The translations under genes and the position numbers were made by a program. The notes beneath the pieces were generated by a model. It did no database searches. It was not told the DNA's origin and saw only the letters and a list, made by a program, of their open reading frames with translations. From contig CAYNOS010000006.1 in NCBI GenBank assembly GCA_964398985.1, positions 22,782-86,781 of the forward strand: a DNA stretch of 64,000 nt, written 5' to 3'. Source of the DNA: CAYMRL01 sp964398985 (lineage in GTDB: Bacteria; Deinococcota; Deinococci; Deinococcales; Trueperaceae). Below are positions 8,484 to 18,348 of this stretch, one piece after another. Each line of letters begins with the position of its first letter. Positions within the stretch are counted from its first letter, which is position 1.

Positions 8484-9537
8484 CGCGAACGCCCAGGGAC
8501 GGACGGCCGAGCGCCGCCCTCGCTGGCGCAGACGGCTGTTCGCCAGCCCGCTGGCCAAGGTCGGATTCGCCATCATCGCCACCTTCCTGGTGGTGGTCAT
8601 GCTGGCTCCGTTCATCGCCCCTTACACCGCGATCCAGCAGAACCTGAGGGCGAGCTACGTGCCGCCGGGGACCGGCGTCAGCTGGCGCGGACCGGACGGC
8701 CAGTTCGGTCTGTGGGTGAACCCGGTGTCGCGCTCGCCCGCCGCCGGCCTGCAGGTCGACAGTACGGTGGCCTACCCGGTGAAGCTCTTCGTCCCAGGGG
8801 CCAGCTGGTCGTGGTTCGGCGGTCTCGTGAAGAGCGACAGGCACCTGTTCGGCGTCGACGGCCCGGTGCGCTTCCACCTGCTCGGCACCGACGAGCAGGG
8901 CCGCGACATCTTCTCGCGACTGGTGCACGGCGCCTGGATCTCGATGTTCATCGGGCTGATCTCGGTGGCCATCGGAGTTGGCGTCGGCGTGCCTCTCGGG
9001 GCGATTAGCGGCTTCTTCGGTGGCGCCACCGACTTGATCGTCCAGCGGGTGATCGACACGCTGCTGGCGTTCCCGGGCATCCTGCTGGCGATCGTGCTGA
9101 TCGCGACCTTCGGGACCGGCCTGGTGAACCTGATGATCGCCGTCGGTATCGCTTCGATACCCATCTACGCGCGTCTGATCCGCGGCTCGGTCTTGGCGGT
9201 CAAGAACCACGAGTACGTCGAGGCCGCCGGAGCCCTGGGACGCAAGCGCCTGTCCACTTTGTTCCGGCATGTGCTGCCGAACACGTTGGCGCCGATCATC
9301 GTCCAGTCGAGCCTGCAGATGGCGGTGGCGATCCTGTTCGCGGCCGGGCTGGGGTTCCTCGGCCTCGGCGCTCAGCCGCCTCAGCCCGAGTGGGGGTTGA
9401 TGCTCTCCAGGGGGCGCGAGTACCTCGCCGTCGCACCGCACGTCGCGACGTTCCCCGGCCTCGCGATCATGCTGGTGGTGTTCGGCTTCAACCTGGTAGG
9501 CGACGCCCTGCGCGACGCGCTCGATCCCAGGCGCTGA
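8476..9537 (+). CDS. ABC transporter permease, DppC/OppC type, with large extracytoplasmic insert
   Basis: The 353-residue protein is the partner permease. Helix 1 (about 30-55) is followed by an extended outside loop of roughly 75 residues before LLGTDEQGRDIFSRL, the DppC landmark; five further helices and the EAA loop (EAAGALGRKRLSTLFRHVLPN) follow. The insert, longer than in E. coli DppC, is seen in some peptide-type permeases. No ATP-binding subunits (DppD/DppF) follow; the next gene is unrelated, so the ATPases must be encoded elsewhere. Confidence 0.9.
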   Translation: MTDANAQGRTAERRPRWRRRLFASPLAKVGFAIIATFLVVVMLAPFIAPYTAIQQNLRASYVPPGTGVSWRGPDGQFGLWVNPVSRSPAAGLQVDSTVAYPVKLFVPGASWSWFGGLVKSDRHLFGVDGPVRFHLLGTDEQGRDIFSRLVHGAWISMFIGLISVAIGVGVGVPLGAISGFFGGATDLIVQRVIDTLLAFPGILLAIVLIATFGTGLVNLMIAVGIASIPIYARLIRGSVLAVKNHEYVEAAGALGRKRLSTLFRHVLPNTLAPIIVQSSLQMAVAILFAAGLGFLGLGAQPPQPEWGLMLSRGREYLAVAPHVATFPGLAIMLVVFGFNLVGDALRDALDPRR

Positions 9538-9591
9538 AGGAAGCGTGAGGGTGGGCGCGCCCGCGCTTCATGCGCGGCAGCGGCAAGCTGA

Positions 9592-9597
9592 TAGCCT
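9592..9597 (+). promoter_or_regulatory. -10 box TAGCCT, predicted leaderless promoter
   Basis: The box ends six bases before ATG 9604, placing the transcript start on the A of the start codon. Confidence 0.6.
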
Positions 9598-9603
9598 TAA
9601 GGC

Positions 9604-10260
9604 ATGTCCGAGCTCCCGATCTTCCCGCTGGACGTCGTGGTCTTCCCAGGGATGACCGTGCCGGTGAGCGTGCGCGAGGAGCGGTACAAGAGGCTCGTGA
9701 AGCTGGTCCTCGAGCAGCCGCAGGAGCCGAAGCGCTTCATCACCGTGATGGCTGACGACGAGGCCGTCATCCGTGACACGCCGGTTAAGCTCGCCCGCTA
9801 CGGCACGCTCGTCAACGTGCTCAGCGTCGAGGAGACGAGCGAGGGCTACGACTTGCTGGCGCACGGCCAGGAGCGTTACGAGATCAAGGTCTCGCGTCAC
9901 GAAGACGTCGCCGAGCCCGGCGGGTCAGCGCGGCCGCTCTACTTCGCCGAGGAGCTGCCGGCGCCGGTCGAGCGCAGCGATCCCAACGCGGAAGCCATCG
10001 CCGCCTGGGACGCCATCGACACCTTCAGGGATTACGCCAAGACGTTGTTCAAGCTCGACAGCGCTGCGGAGATCGACGTCCACCTGCCACAAGACCCCTT
10101 CTACCAGGCGTCGTTCGTGTGCGCCAACATCCGCGTGCCGGCCGCGTCGAAGCAACCCCTGCTCGAGGCACCGTCGCTGACTGCGCGCTTCGATCTGGCA
10201 CGCGACCTCATGTTGCGCCGCCTGGAAAGGAAACCGCGAGTCAGGCGCGGCAGCGCTTGA
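9604..10260 (+). CDS. Stand-alone LON substrate-binding (LAN) domain protein
   Basis: The 218-residue protein opens with the LON N-terminal signature (LPIFPLDVVVFPGMTVPVSV) and has no AAA or protease domain. Such single-domain proteins occur beside full Lon proteases and are presumed adaptors or substrate-recognition factors; their clients are unknown. The ATG start is supported by a TAGCCT box six bases upstream. Its stop overlaps the likely TTG start of truD (TTGA), so the two genes are probably co-translated. Confidence 0.85.
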   Translation: MSELPIFPLDVVVFPGMTVPVSVREERYKRLVKLVLEQPQEPKRFITVMADDEAVIRDTPVKLARYGTLVNVLSVEETSEGYDLLAHGQERYEIKVSRHEDVAEPGGSARPLYFAEELPAPVERSDPNAEAIAAWDAIDTFRDYAKTLFKLDSAAEIDVHLPQDPFYQASFVCANIRVPAASKQPLLEAPSLTARFDLARDLMLRRLERKPRVRRGSA

Positions 10261-11384
10261 GCGAGAGTCCGGAAACGGCCGACACACCGCCGGCCGACCT
10301 GACGTGGGCCGACCAACGCCTACGGTTCAGCTGGCAGAGCCTGCCCTTCGTAACACCGGAACTACCCGGGTTGGGCGGGCGCGTGCGAGCCTCGCCGGAG
10401 GACTTTCGTGTCGAGGAGCTGCCTGCCTACCTGCCGCAGGGGACCGGTTCGCATCTGTACCTCAAGGTCGAGAAGCGCGCGCTCACGACCCGCGAGCTGG
10501 TCTCCGCACTGATGAGGGCCGGCGTCGACGAGCGCGCCATCGGCGTCGCCGGACTCAAGGACAAGCACGCCGTCACCGTCCAGTGGCTCAGTCTGCCCAA
10601 GAGCTCGGAGGCTGCCGCCGACGCGTTGACGGAGCTGCCGGGAGTGCGGATCCTGGAGCGCTCGTATCACAAGAACAAGCTCGCCATCGGGCATCTGCAC
10701 GGGAACCGTTTCGAGGTCGTCGTGCGCGACGTCGCCGCGGACGGAGCCGAGCGCGCGGCACGGATCCTCGAGCGTCTGGCGGTCGTCGGCGCCCCCAACT
10801 GGTTCGGCCCGCAGCGCTTCGGCCGCTTCGGAGCCAACGCCGTGGACGGTCTCAAGGTGCTCAGGGGCGAGAGCGTGCCCGGCGGGCATCGGCTGCGGCG
10901 CTTCTTCGTCTCGGCGTTGCAGTCGCTGCTGTTCAACGAGATGCTCGCTGGGCGCATCGGCGCGGGGCTCTATCGGCGGGTGGTCGCCGGCGACTGGGCG
11001 CGCAAGCATGCGACCGGCGGCACCTTCGAGGTGATCGACGAGGCGGCCGAGAGCGCCAGAGCCGAGCGTCTCGAGATCAGCGCGACGCTGCCGCTGCACG
11101 GCCGCAAGGTGAAGCTCAGCTCCGGGCGCGCGGGCGAGCTCGAGCGCGCCACCCTGGAGTCTTTCGGTCTGCGCTGGGCCGAGTTCGGCTCACGTCGCGG
11201 CGACCGTCGCAGCAGCCGGATGCTGGTCACCGCTGCGACCGTCGCAGAGCTCGAGCCGGGCGCGGTGAAGCTGGCGTTCTCGCTGCCGAAAGGCTCTTAC
11301 GCCACCGCGGTGCTGCGCGAGGTCCTCAAGGTCGACGTCGACGAGCCCGCGAGCGCACCCGCAGACGACGACGTCGACGAGTAG
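10257..11384 (+). CDS. truD: tRNA pseudouridine(13) synthase TruD
   Basis: The 375-residue protein carries the TruD catalytic motif GLKDK with D102 as nucleophile, the upstream EDFRVEE segment and the FGPQRFGRFG motif of the family. It converts U13 of certain tRNAs to pseudouridine. The acidic C-terminal tail (DEPASAPADDDVDE) is not conserved in the family. There is no ATG; the best start is TTG 10257, whose last bases form the stop of the LON-domain gene (TTGA). A longer reading frame starting at 10119 lies inside that gene and is rejected. Confidence 0.9.
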   Translation: MSESPETADTPPADLTWADQRLRFSWQSLPFVTPELPGLGGRVRASPEDFRVEELPAYLPQGTGSHLYLKVEKRALTTRELVSALMRAGVDERAIGVAGLKDKHAVTVQWLSLPKSSEAAADALTELPGVRILERSYHKNKLAIGHLHGNRFEVVVRDVAADGAERAARILERLAVVGAPNWFGPQRFGRFGANAVDGLKVLRGESVPGGHRLRRFFVSALQSLLFNEMLAGRIGAGLYRRVVAGDWARKHATGGTFEVIDEAAESARAERLEISATLPLHGRKVKLSSGRAGELERATLESFGLRWAEFGSRRGDRRSSRMLVTAATVAELEPGAVKLAFSLPKGSYATAVLREVLKVDVDEPASAPADDDVDE

Positions 11385-11408
11385 ACCGCTGGGCGTCTCG
11401 CTGCCGGA

Positions 11409-13856
11409 TCAGGCGCGGGCGTCCCTGCCGCCCCCGAACAGCCGTCGGTAGGCGAGCTCGAAGATGAACAGCCCCAGCCCGAGGCTCACCGGCAGTGGCC
11501 ACAGCGGCGTCCGGCGCGTGACCAGCTCGGGCTCGTACACCCCCGTGCCTACCACGAGGCCCCCGGTCCGTTCGGCCACCAGAGCCAGCAGATCGTGACC
11601 GCCGCCGGCGGCGAACTCGGGGTCGGGTCCGGCGACCCTGCTGCGAGCGACCACATCTCCGGCGGCCGAGACGACCACCTCGCTGCCCCCGCGCTCGTCG
11701 TAGGGGAGGCGGCCGGAGTAGCGACCCGGGGCGACCTGCTCGAGGACGGCCGAGATCCCGGCGAAACGGGCCTCCAGCACCTCGTTGTCCACGTAGTCGC
11801 CGCCGCGCACGGCGTCGACCACGATGACGAGCTCGGGACCATCGCGCGTCACCTGGGCCGAGTAGCTCGCTGGGGTCGCCTGCAGCCATCTCGCCAGGGT
11901 GCCGAGCGCGCCGCTGAGACCATCCCAGCTGCCGAAGCCGCCGGCCCAGCCGTTGAGATCGGTGGTGAGCGCGGCGGTGCGCCCCAGGCCGGCGCGCCTG
12001 ACCGCCAGCAGCGGTTCGCCGCCGCGCCCCATCAGCAGCGCTTGCGCGTCGGACTTGAGCGAGGTCGCAACGTAGGCGTCGACCGGGGGTAGACCATCGG
12101 GGAAGGTGATCAATTGGTTGGGCCGCGCCACCGGCACCGTCGGGTCGTCGATCAGCAGCGCCCGTGTAGCGGTGAGCGCCTCGTTGGTGAAGATGCGAGG
12201 CAGCGTGGCGGCGTCGAGGGCCTCGTAGTAGCGGCCACCGCCTGCCCTGGCGATGGCGCTCAGCCGCTCGAAGTCGGCGGTGTCGCCGATGGCGATCGTC
12301 GAGGTGGTGATGTCGGCTGCCAGCGCGGCAGAGGCCATGGCCGTGAAGTCGGCCGGGCTGCGACTCGTCTCGAACGGGCCCTGGCCGTCGTACAGCCTCC
12401 CGTCCGAGAGCACGATGATGTGCTTGACCGCCGCCTCGGTGTTCTCCAGTGCCTCGATCGCCATCCGGTAGGCCGGCTCGAGGACGGTCCCGCCGCCGGT
12501 GCCTAGGTCCAGGATCGCCTGCAGCATCTCGCGCTTGCCGCGCTCGGTGGCGGGGCGCAGCTCGAACGCCCACTCGGTGCTCGATACGTCGGAGAACACG
12601 ACCATCCCAAGCAGGTCCTCGAAGTAGGCGAGCTCCACGACCTGGATCGCGCCCTCCTTGGCGAGCTCGATCTTCGAAGGGTTGCCCGAGGCCATCGATT
12701 GTGAGCGGTCGACCACCATCACCAGCGCGACCAGCGGCAGCGTCACTTCGGTGCGCAGATCGGTCGTCACCGGCAGGACCTCCTCGACCGTGGTGCGGTA
12801 CCAGGCTCCGAACCCGAAGCTGTCGGGTCCGCCGGTCATCATCAAACCGCCGCCGTTCTCCACGAAGTCCCTGAGCAGTTCCAACTGCCCAGGCGTGAAC
12901 AGGGCCGCCGAGCCGCGGATCACGACCGCGCTGTACGGCAGCGGCGCCACCACGTTGGCGACCGTTCCGGACACCGCCGCCACCCCCTGCACACCGAGCG
13001 CCGCCACCATGGCGGGATCGTCGACGACCAGCACCGGCGGCCTGACCTGGACGCCGATCTCGGTCGCCAGTCGGTCGGCGCCGGCCTTGATGGCGTTCGA
13101 TTCGAGGCTGACGTTGACCGACACGCTGGCGCTCTCGCCGACGCGGAAGGTGAACGGGGCGGCATTGGTGCCCGGCACCACCGCCAGCTCCAGCGGGGCG
13201 AGCTCGACGCCGGCGACCGTCGGGTACAGGGTGACGTTGGCAGCGACCCCAGACTCGACGACCGCCACCGCCTCGACCAGTTGTCCGGGCGCGGCCTGGC
13301 TGGGCGCGAGGATCTCGGTGAGGGCGACGCCCGTGACGCTGGGGACGCCCAGGACGTCGACAGGCACCGAGGGTAGTGCCGACAGCACCGACGCGGGCGA
13401 GACGGCGCCGTCGGAGACCAGCAGCACGCGTCCGGCTCCGCCGGCGCCCGCGACCTGGAGGGCTCTGGCGAGATCGGTGGTGCCGGTGCTCAGGTGACCG
13501 GGCGCGGTGGCCGGCAGGCTGGTGACGCGCGCGGTCTCCCCGGCGAACAGCAGCAGCTCGCTGTCCCTCGCCAACTCCCCGAGCTCCACTCTGCGAGCGG
13601 CATCCAACGCCGCCGTCCCGGCGCTGGCGGACACGTCCACCAGGACGGCCACGTGCCCGCCAGGCGCCTCGCTCACGGGCTGCGCGAGGGCGATCACCAG
13701 CAGCGCCAGCGCTCCCGCCCGCAGGTAGCGCGCCGCGCCGCGTGGGCCGGTGAGCAGCGGCAGGGCCGTCAGTCCCAGTGCGAGCAGCAGCCACGGCTGC
13801 TCGAACTGAAGACCCAGCGCGCCCGCGGTGAGAGAGGAGAAGTTCACGTTCTGCAT
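11409..13856 (-). CDS. Membrane protein with von Willebrand factor A (vWA) domain, BatA/BatB-like
   Basis: The 815-residue protein starts with two hydrophobic segments (about 8-32 and 42-58) in the manner of BatA-like proteins. A first, degenerate vWA-like region carries DVSAS. A middle part (about 255-330) resembles a glutamine-amidotransferase-like fold. A full vWA domain (about 360-540) follows with the MIDAS motif DRSQS, then a domain with GLGRTAALTTDLNG, and a C-terminal transmembrane helix (about 785-805). This layout fits large membrane vWA proteins linked to MoxR-type ATPases, but none is adjacent. ATG 13856 is chosen because the hydrophobic N-terminus begins there; a longer frame to 14069 runs into the neighbouring gene. 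Confidence 0.78.
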   Translation of the reverse strand: MQNVNFSSLTAGALGLQFEQPWLLLALGLTALPLLTGPRGAARYLRAGALALLVIALAQPVSEAPGGHVAVLVDVSASAGTAALDAARRVELGELARDSELLLFAGETARVTSLPATAPGHLSTGTTDLARALQVAGAGGAGRVLLVSDGAVSPASVLSALPSVPVDVLGVPSVTGVALTEILAPSQAAPGQLVEAVAVVESGVAANVTLYPTVAGVELAPLELAVVPGTNAAPFTFRVGESASVSVNVSLESNAIKAGADRLATEIGVQVRPPVLVVDDPAMVAALGVQGVAAVSGTVANVVAPLPYSAVVIRGSAALFTPGQLELLRDFVENGGGLMMTGGPDSFGFGAWYRTTVEEVLPVTTDLRTEVTLPLVALVMVVDRSQSMASGNPSKIELAKEGAIQVVELAYFEDLLGMVVFSDVSSTEWAFELRPATERGKREMLQAILDLGTGGGTVLEPAYRMAIEALENTEAAVKHIIVLSDGRLYDGQGPFETSRSPADFTAMASAALAADITTSTIAIGDTADFERLSAIARAGGGRYYEALDAATLPRIFTNEALTATRALLIDDPTVPVARPNQLITFPDGLPPVDAYVATSLKSDAQALLMGRGGEPLLAVRRAGLGRTAALTTDLNGWAGGFGSWDGLSGALGTLARWLQATPASYSAQVTRDGPELVIVVDAVRGGDYVDNEVLEARFAGISAVLEQVAPGRYSGRLPYDERGGSEVVVSAAGDVVARSRVAGPDPEFAAGGGHDLLALVAERTGGLVVGTGVYEPELVTRRTPLWPLPVSLGLGLFIFELAYRRLFGGGRDARA

Positions 13857-13886
13857 GCTAGCAAGGGTCGTGCCACGGCACCCTGG

Positions 13887-13892
13887 TAGTAT
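13887..13892 (+). promoter_or_regulatory. -10 box TAGTAT, predicted leaderless promoter
   Basis: The box ends six bases before ATG 13899 of the histidine kinase gene. Confidence 0.62.
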
Positions 13893-13898
13893 GAAGCG

Positions 13899-15077
13899 AT
13901 GGCCTCGGCTGCACCCCACGTCCTCATCGCCACCGCCACCGAGGCACGGGGTCACGGGATCCGCGCGGTCACCGACGAGTTGCGGCTGCGCAGCGAAGTC
14001 TTCTCCGACGTCGAGAAGCTCCTCTATCACACGCAAGGGAACGTGCCGGACGCGATCGTGCTCGAGCATGCGCTAGCACGTAGAACGCCCGCGAACCTCG
14101 ACCTGGTGGCGCTGCTGCGTCAGCGCAAGCAGCTCGCCGAGGTGCCCCTCATCTACCTGGGACCGCCGGAGAGCGACCTCCAGGCCCGCGTGATCGCCGG
14201 TGGCGCGGACGCCTACATCAACCTGCCGACCCAAGCCCAGGTGGTGAGAGCCCATCTGCAGCGGATGCTCAACCGCAGCCGCAACGAGCGCGCCCTCCGC
14301 GAGGCGCTCGAGCAGATGCGCCGGTTCGAACAGGCGCTCAAGGAGAGCGAGCGGATGAAGGACGACCTCATCCACATGCTCGTGCATGACCTCAAGAGCC
14401 CGATTTCGAGCGTCATGGGCCTGTTGGATCACAGCCTCGGCATGCTCAGGGGGGACGGCGGCGGCACCGACGTCGAGGACCTGCTCAGCCTGGCGCGCAG
14501 CGAGGCGCAGCACCTGCTGAACCTAGCGGCGAACATCCTCGACGTCAGGCGCATGAAGGAAGGGCAGATGCCCTACCAGCCGGGCGTCATCTCCAGCCTC
14601 ACGGAGCTGGCCAAGGAGGCGCTCGGAGACGTCAGCGCCCGTCCCCAGGACCGCAACTTCGGCTTCCTGGTGAGGCCGGAGGCCGAGGTCGTCTACGGCG
14701 ATCCCAAGCTGCTGCGCCGCGTGCTCGCCAACTTGATGGCCAACGCGATCAAGCACACCCGTCGCGGCGGTTACATCGACTTCCGGGCCTGGCGACAGGA
14801 AGAGGGCTTCGTCCTCAGCGTTCGCGACGACGGCGAAGGCATCCCCGAAGCCGACCAGAAGCGTATCTTCAACGCGTTCGAGCAGTCGCGGCACACGGTT
14901 CACGACCGCTTCGACACCGGCATGGGTCTGACCTTCTGCAAGTTGGCCGTCGAGAAGCACGGTGGTCGCATCTGGGTGGAGTCGAAGGTCGGCCGTGGCA
15001 GCACCTTCTACTTCACGATCCCGGACCGCGTCGCCAGCGAGCCGAATCCCGATGAGATCGGCATCAGCGCAGCCTGA
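13899..15077 (+). CDS. Sensor histidine kinase with degenerate receiver domain
   Basis: The 392-residue soluble protein has an N-terminal receiver-like domain (about 6-125), a coiled linker, a HisKA dimerisation domain with phospho-acceptor H163 (HDLKSPIS) and a HATPase_c domain (N box near residue 285, DDGEGIP, GMGLTF). The receiver lacks its chemistry: the phospho-accepting Asp position is E56 (IVLEHAL), and the usual Lys is L109 (YINLP). It should therefore be a sensing or docking pseudo-receiver. No transmembrane helix is present, and no response regulator gene is adjacent. The transcript is predicted leaderless. Its 3' end overlaps rnhB by 26 bases. Confidence 0.88.
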   Translation: MASAAPHVLIATATEARGHGIRAVTDELRLRSEVFSDVEKLLYHTQGNVPDAIVLEHALARRTPANLDLVALLRQRKQLAEVPLIYLGPPESDLQARVIAGGADAYINLPTQAQVVRAHLQRMLNRSRNERALREALEQMRRFEQALKESERMKDDLIHMLVHDLKSPISSVMGLLDHSLGMLRGDGGGTDVEDLLSLARSEAQHLLNLAANILDVRRMKEGQMPYQPGVISSLTELAKEALGDVSARPQDRNFGFLVRPEAEVVYGDPKLLRRVLANLMANAIKHTRRGGYIDFRAWRQEEGFVLSVRDDGEGIPEADQKRIFNAFEQSRHTVHDRFDTGMGLTFCKLAVEKHGGRIWVESKVGRGSTFYFTIPDRVASEPNPDEIGISAA

Positions 15078-15675
15078 GGTCGAGCCCAGCTGGGGGCTCG
15101 AAGCGCAGCTTTGGCAGCAAGGTTGCCTCAGGGTGGCCGGGGTCGACGAGGCGGGCCGAGGCGCGCTGGCGGGCCCCGTCGTTGCGGCGGTCGTGGTGCT
15201 GGAGCCTGGGCGCGTCTACCCGTACCGCGACTCGAAGACCCTCGCCCCCAGAACGCGCGCCGAGCTGGCCGAACGCGTCAGGGTGGAGGCCAGCGCCTGG
15301 TCCGTGGGGGCGGCGGAGCCCTGCGAGGTCGACGAGCTCAACGTGCTCGGGGCCACGCACCTGGCCGTCAGGCGCGCCCTCGCCGCGCTCAGCGGCGGTT
15401 TCGACGGGTTGGTCACCGACTACCTCAAGCTCGCGCTGCAAGCCCCCGAAGTGGCCGTCCCCAGGGCGGACTCGCTCAGCTTCCAGGTCGCCGCGGCGAG
15501 CATCATCGCGAAGGTCGAGCGCGACCGTCTGATGGTCGCCCTCGACGCCGAACTGCCCGGCTACGGGTTCGCGAAGCACAAGGGCTACTGCGTCAGCGAG
15601 CACGTCGCAGCGCTCGCGCGGCTGGGCCCCAGCCGGCACCATCGGCGCACGTTCGCCCCGGTCAGGGGCGTCTAG
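15052..15675 (+). CDS. rnhB: Ribonuclease HII
   Basis: The 207-residue protein shows the RNase HII signature GVDEAGRGALAGP near the N-terminus and the conserved AAASIIAKVERDR and HKGY segments. It removes RNA from RNA-DNA hybrids, including single ribonucleotides in DNA. The likely start is ATG 15052, 26 bases inside the histidine kinase gene, implying co-transcription with it. A longer frame beginning at 14962 has no family similarity before this methionine. Confidence 0.92.
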   Translation: MRSASAQPEVEPSWGLEAQLWQQGCLRVAGVDEAGRGALAGPVVAAVVVLEPGRVYPYRDSKTLAPRTRAELAERVRVEASAWSVGAAEPCEVDELNVLGATHLAVRRALAALSGGFDGLVTDYLKLALQAPEVAVPRADSLSFQVAAASIIAKVERDRLMVALDAELPGYGFAKHKGYCVSEHVAALARLGPSRHHRRTFAPVRGV

Positions 15676-15710
15676 GCCCTCGCGGACCCGGCGAGCTCCC
15701 AGGCCCCGGT

Positions 15711-15716
15711 TACAAT
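15711..15716 (+). promoter_or_regulatory. -10 box TACAAT for the ricT-like gene
   Basis: The predicted transcript start is near 15723, giving a leader of about 58 nt that ends in an AGGAG site (15768-15772) before ATG 15781. An in-frame ATG at 15721 lies upstream of or at the transcript start and is less likely. Confidence 0.5.
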
Positions 15717-15780
15717 CCGGATGCGCCTGCTTCCCGCCTCGCTGCGGGAGTCCCGGCCGCTTTCGATAGGAGTCCCGACC

Positions 15781-16555
<775 letters not shown>

Positions 16556-16575
<20 letters not shown>

Positions 16576-17524
16576 AGACGCTTCTCAACTCCAGAGCCAG
16601 GACGGTGCAGGCGAGGGTCGCTGGAGCGTAGCTCGCGAGGGCCTCTTGGCAGGCCGCGAGCGCATCGAGGCCGGCCGCGTAGCGCTCGCCGCCGAGCTCC
16701 CGCAGCGGCTCGAGCAGCCAACCTAGCGGCCCTGGGCTCACGCCCGCGGCCTGCGCGTCGGTGACCGCCTTGGCGAACGCCTCGGCGGCCTCGAGGAGCC
16801 CCCAGAGCTCGCCGTCGAGCGCGGCCAGCAGCGCGCCGGCCGCCGCGCGCGCCGCCTCGGTGCCGGCCGCGTCCGACCTGGCGCGGAGCAGGACGCCGGG
16901 CTGCCCCAGCGTCAGGGCGGGGATCGGAGCGAGGTCCTCGAACCCGGGGAGCCACGTCGGCCCCAGCCTCACGGTGGCCGCGCGCGAAGCCACGGTCGAC
17001 AGCAGCGCGTCGGGACCAGGAGCGATCAAGATGATCACGGCCCACGAAGGTGGCTCCTCGAGCATCTTCAGGAAGGCGTTCGCGGCGCTCTCGGTGAGCG
17101 TGTCGGCGTCCTCGATCACCGCGACCCGGTAGGCGTGCCTTGGGCGGCTGCGGAGCCACTCGCTGAGCGGCTCGCTGTCACCGCTTGGGCGCGGCACCAA
17201 CTGGTCGATGGTGATCTCGCGGCGCTGCTTGGCGCGACCGCTCTTGGTCTCGGCGCCGGGGGCGACCTCGCGTATGTCCACGTGCACGTCCGCGGCGAAG
17301 TCGCGGCAGCTGGCGCAGACACCACACGGCCGCTGATCCTCGCTGGCGGCGGAGCAGTTGACGAACGACGCGAACCAGCGGGCGAGCCGCCGCCGGCCGA
17401 CGCCTGGGGGGCCGGCGAGCAAGATAGTGCGCGGCCCCGAGCCTTTGGCCCACAGCGCTCGCAGCTGTTCGGCGGCGGGGGCCTGCCCGGCCGGCGGCTG
17501 TGCGGGCGTCGGAGGCGCCGTCAC
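16556..17524 (-). CDS. holB: DNA polymerase III delta-prime subunit (clamp loader)
   Basis: The 322-residue protein is an AAA+ clamp-loader subunit. The Walker A motif is degenerate (G38PPGVG then R44-R45 in place of Lys-Thr/Ser), as expected for a delta-prime that does not hydrolyse ATP. The zinc module is C57, C67, C70, C73. Later motifs are VIEDADTLTESAANAFLKMLEEPP and ASRAATVR, the latter matching the SRC region. It helps load the sliding clamp at replication forks. The GTG start overlaps the stop of the metallophosphatase gene (GTGA), so they form one operon. Confidence 0.88.
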
Positions 17525-18279
17525 CTGCCCAGTGCCAAGCGCGCCCCGAGCACCTCCGGGTAGCCGGCGGCCTTGACGACGCGTTGCACCTCGGCGACGT
17601 CGAACTCGACGCGGTGGAAATCGAGCGTCCGGGTAGGGAGATCGAAGAGCGCGTAGGCCGCGAGCGGAATCTGGTCGCGCGGTTGGCCGACCGCTCCCGG
17701 GTTGGCGATCACGCGTGCCTTCGGCGGCACGCGATAGCGCCCCATCTCGTGCCGGAAAGTGACGGTGCGCCACAGCTGTTGGGTGCCGGTGTCGACGGCG
17801 GCGAACACCTTCGGGAAGTGGGTGTGGCCGACCAGCATCAGGTCCGTTTCCATCAGCTCGAGGTTGGCCTGCGCCGCGGTCAGAGAGGCCAGGTAGTCCC
17901 ACTGCCTGACCAGGGCGCCGTGCGTCGCTTCCCAACCGTCGTCGACGTGACGGACCTTGAGACTGCGCAGGAAGTCGATGCTGTCTTGACCCAGCGTGCG
18001 TAGCTGGCGCTCCAGCACCTCGATGACGACGCTGGCGTCGCGACCGGCCTGCGGCACACCGTCGGCGAGCTCTAGGAGGCTGGCATCGTGGTTGCCAACG
18101 ATCGCCACCGACGGCGCCAGTTCGATGAGCCGGCGGATCACCTCGTTGGCCTGCGGGTAGTAGCCGACGGCGTCACCGAGGAAGATCACGTCGTCGTAAC
18201 CGCGTTGCTTGGCGTGTAGTAGGACCGCTTCCAGAGCTGGGAGGTTGGCGTGGATGTCGCTTAGCACTAGGTAGCGCAT
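17521..18279 (-). CDS. Metallophosphoesterase, YfcE/MJ0936-like
   Basis: The 252-residue protein carries all calcineurin-type metal motifs: SDIHAN near the start, GDAVGYYP, GNHD, and GHTH. It is a cytoplasmic phosphodiesterase of the DNA-repair-exonuclease-like superfamily; the substrate is unknown. The ATG at 18279 follows a TATCCT box by seven bases, so the mRNA is predicted to be leaderless; a longer frame to 18789 overlaps the divergent gene and is rejected. The downstream gene is holB. Confidence 0.85.
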   Translation of the reverse strand: MRYLVLSDIHANLPALEAVLLHAKQRGYDDVIFLGDAVGYYPQANEVIRRLIELAPSVAIVGNHDASLLELADGVPQAGRDASVVIEVLERQLRTLGQDSIDFLRSLKVRHVDDGWEATHGALVRQWDYLASLTAAQANLELMETDLMLVGHTHFPKVFAAVDTGTQQLWRTVTFRHEMGRYRVPPKARVIANPGAVGQPRDQIPLAAYALFDLPTRTLDFHRVEFDVAEVQRVVKAAGYPEVLGARLALGR

Positions 18280-18286
18280 CGCGAGC

Positions 18287-18292
18287 AGGATA
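18287..18292 (-). promoter_or_regulatory. -10 box TATCCT, predicted leaderless promoter
   Basis: Minus-strand box ending seven bases before ATG 18279. It is divergent from the TATAAT box at 18336. Confidence 0.55.
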
Positions 18293-18335
18293 ACAAGGGC
18301 GTCTGGCCCGCACCGAGAGGTACCTCGCCTGCGGC

Positions 18336-18341
18336 TATAAT
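18336..18341 (+). promoter_or_regulatory. -10 box TATAAT, predicted leaderless promoter
   Basis: Consensus box ending seven bases before ATG 18349 of the PEGA-domain gene. Confidence 0.62.
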
Positions 18342-18348
18342 CGACCGG

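Noticed and set aside
11326..13794. Long minus-strand frame of 822 codons overlapping the vWA gene
   Set aside because: The translation is almost only Arg, Gly and Ala, a frame-shifted shadow of the vWA gene.
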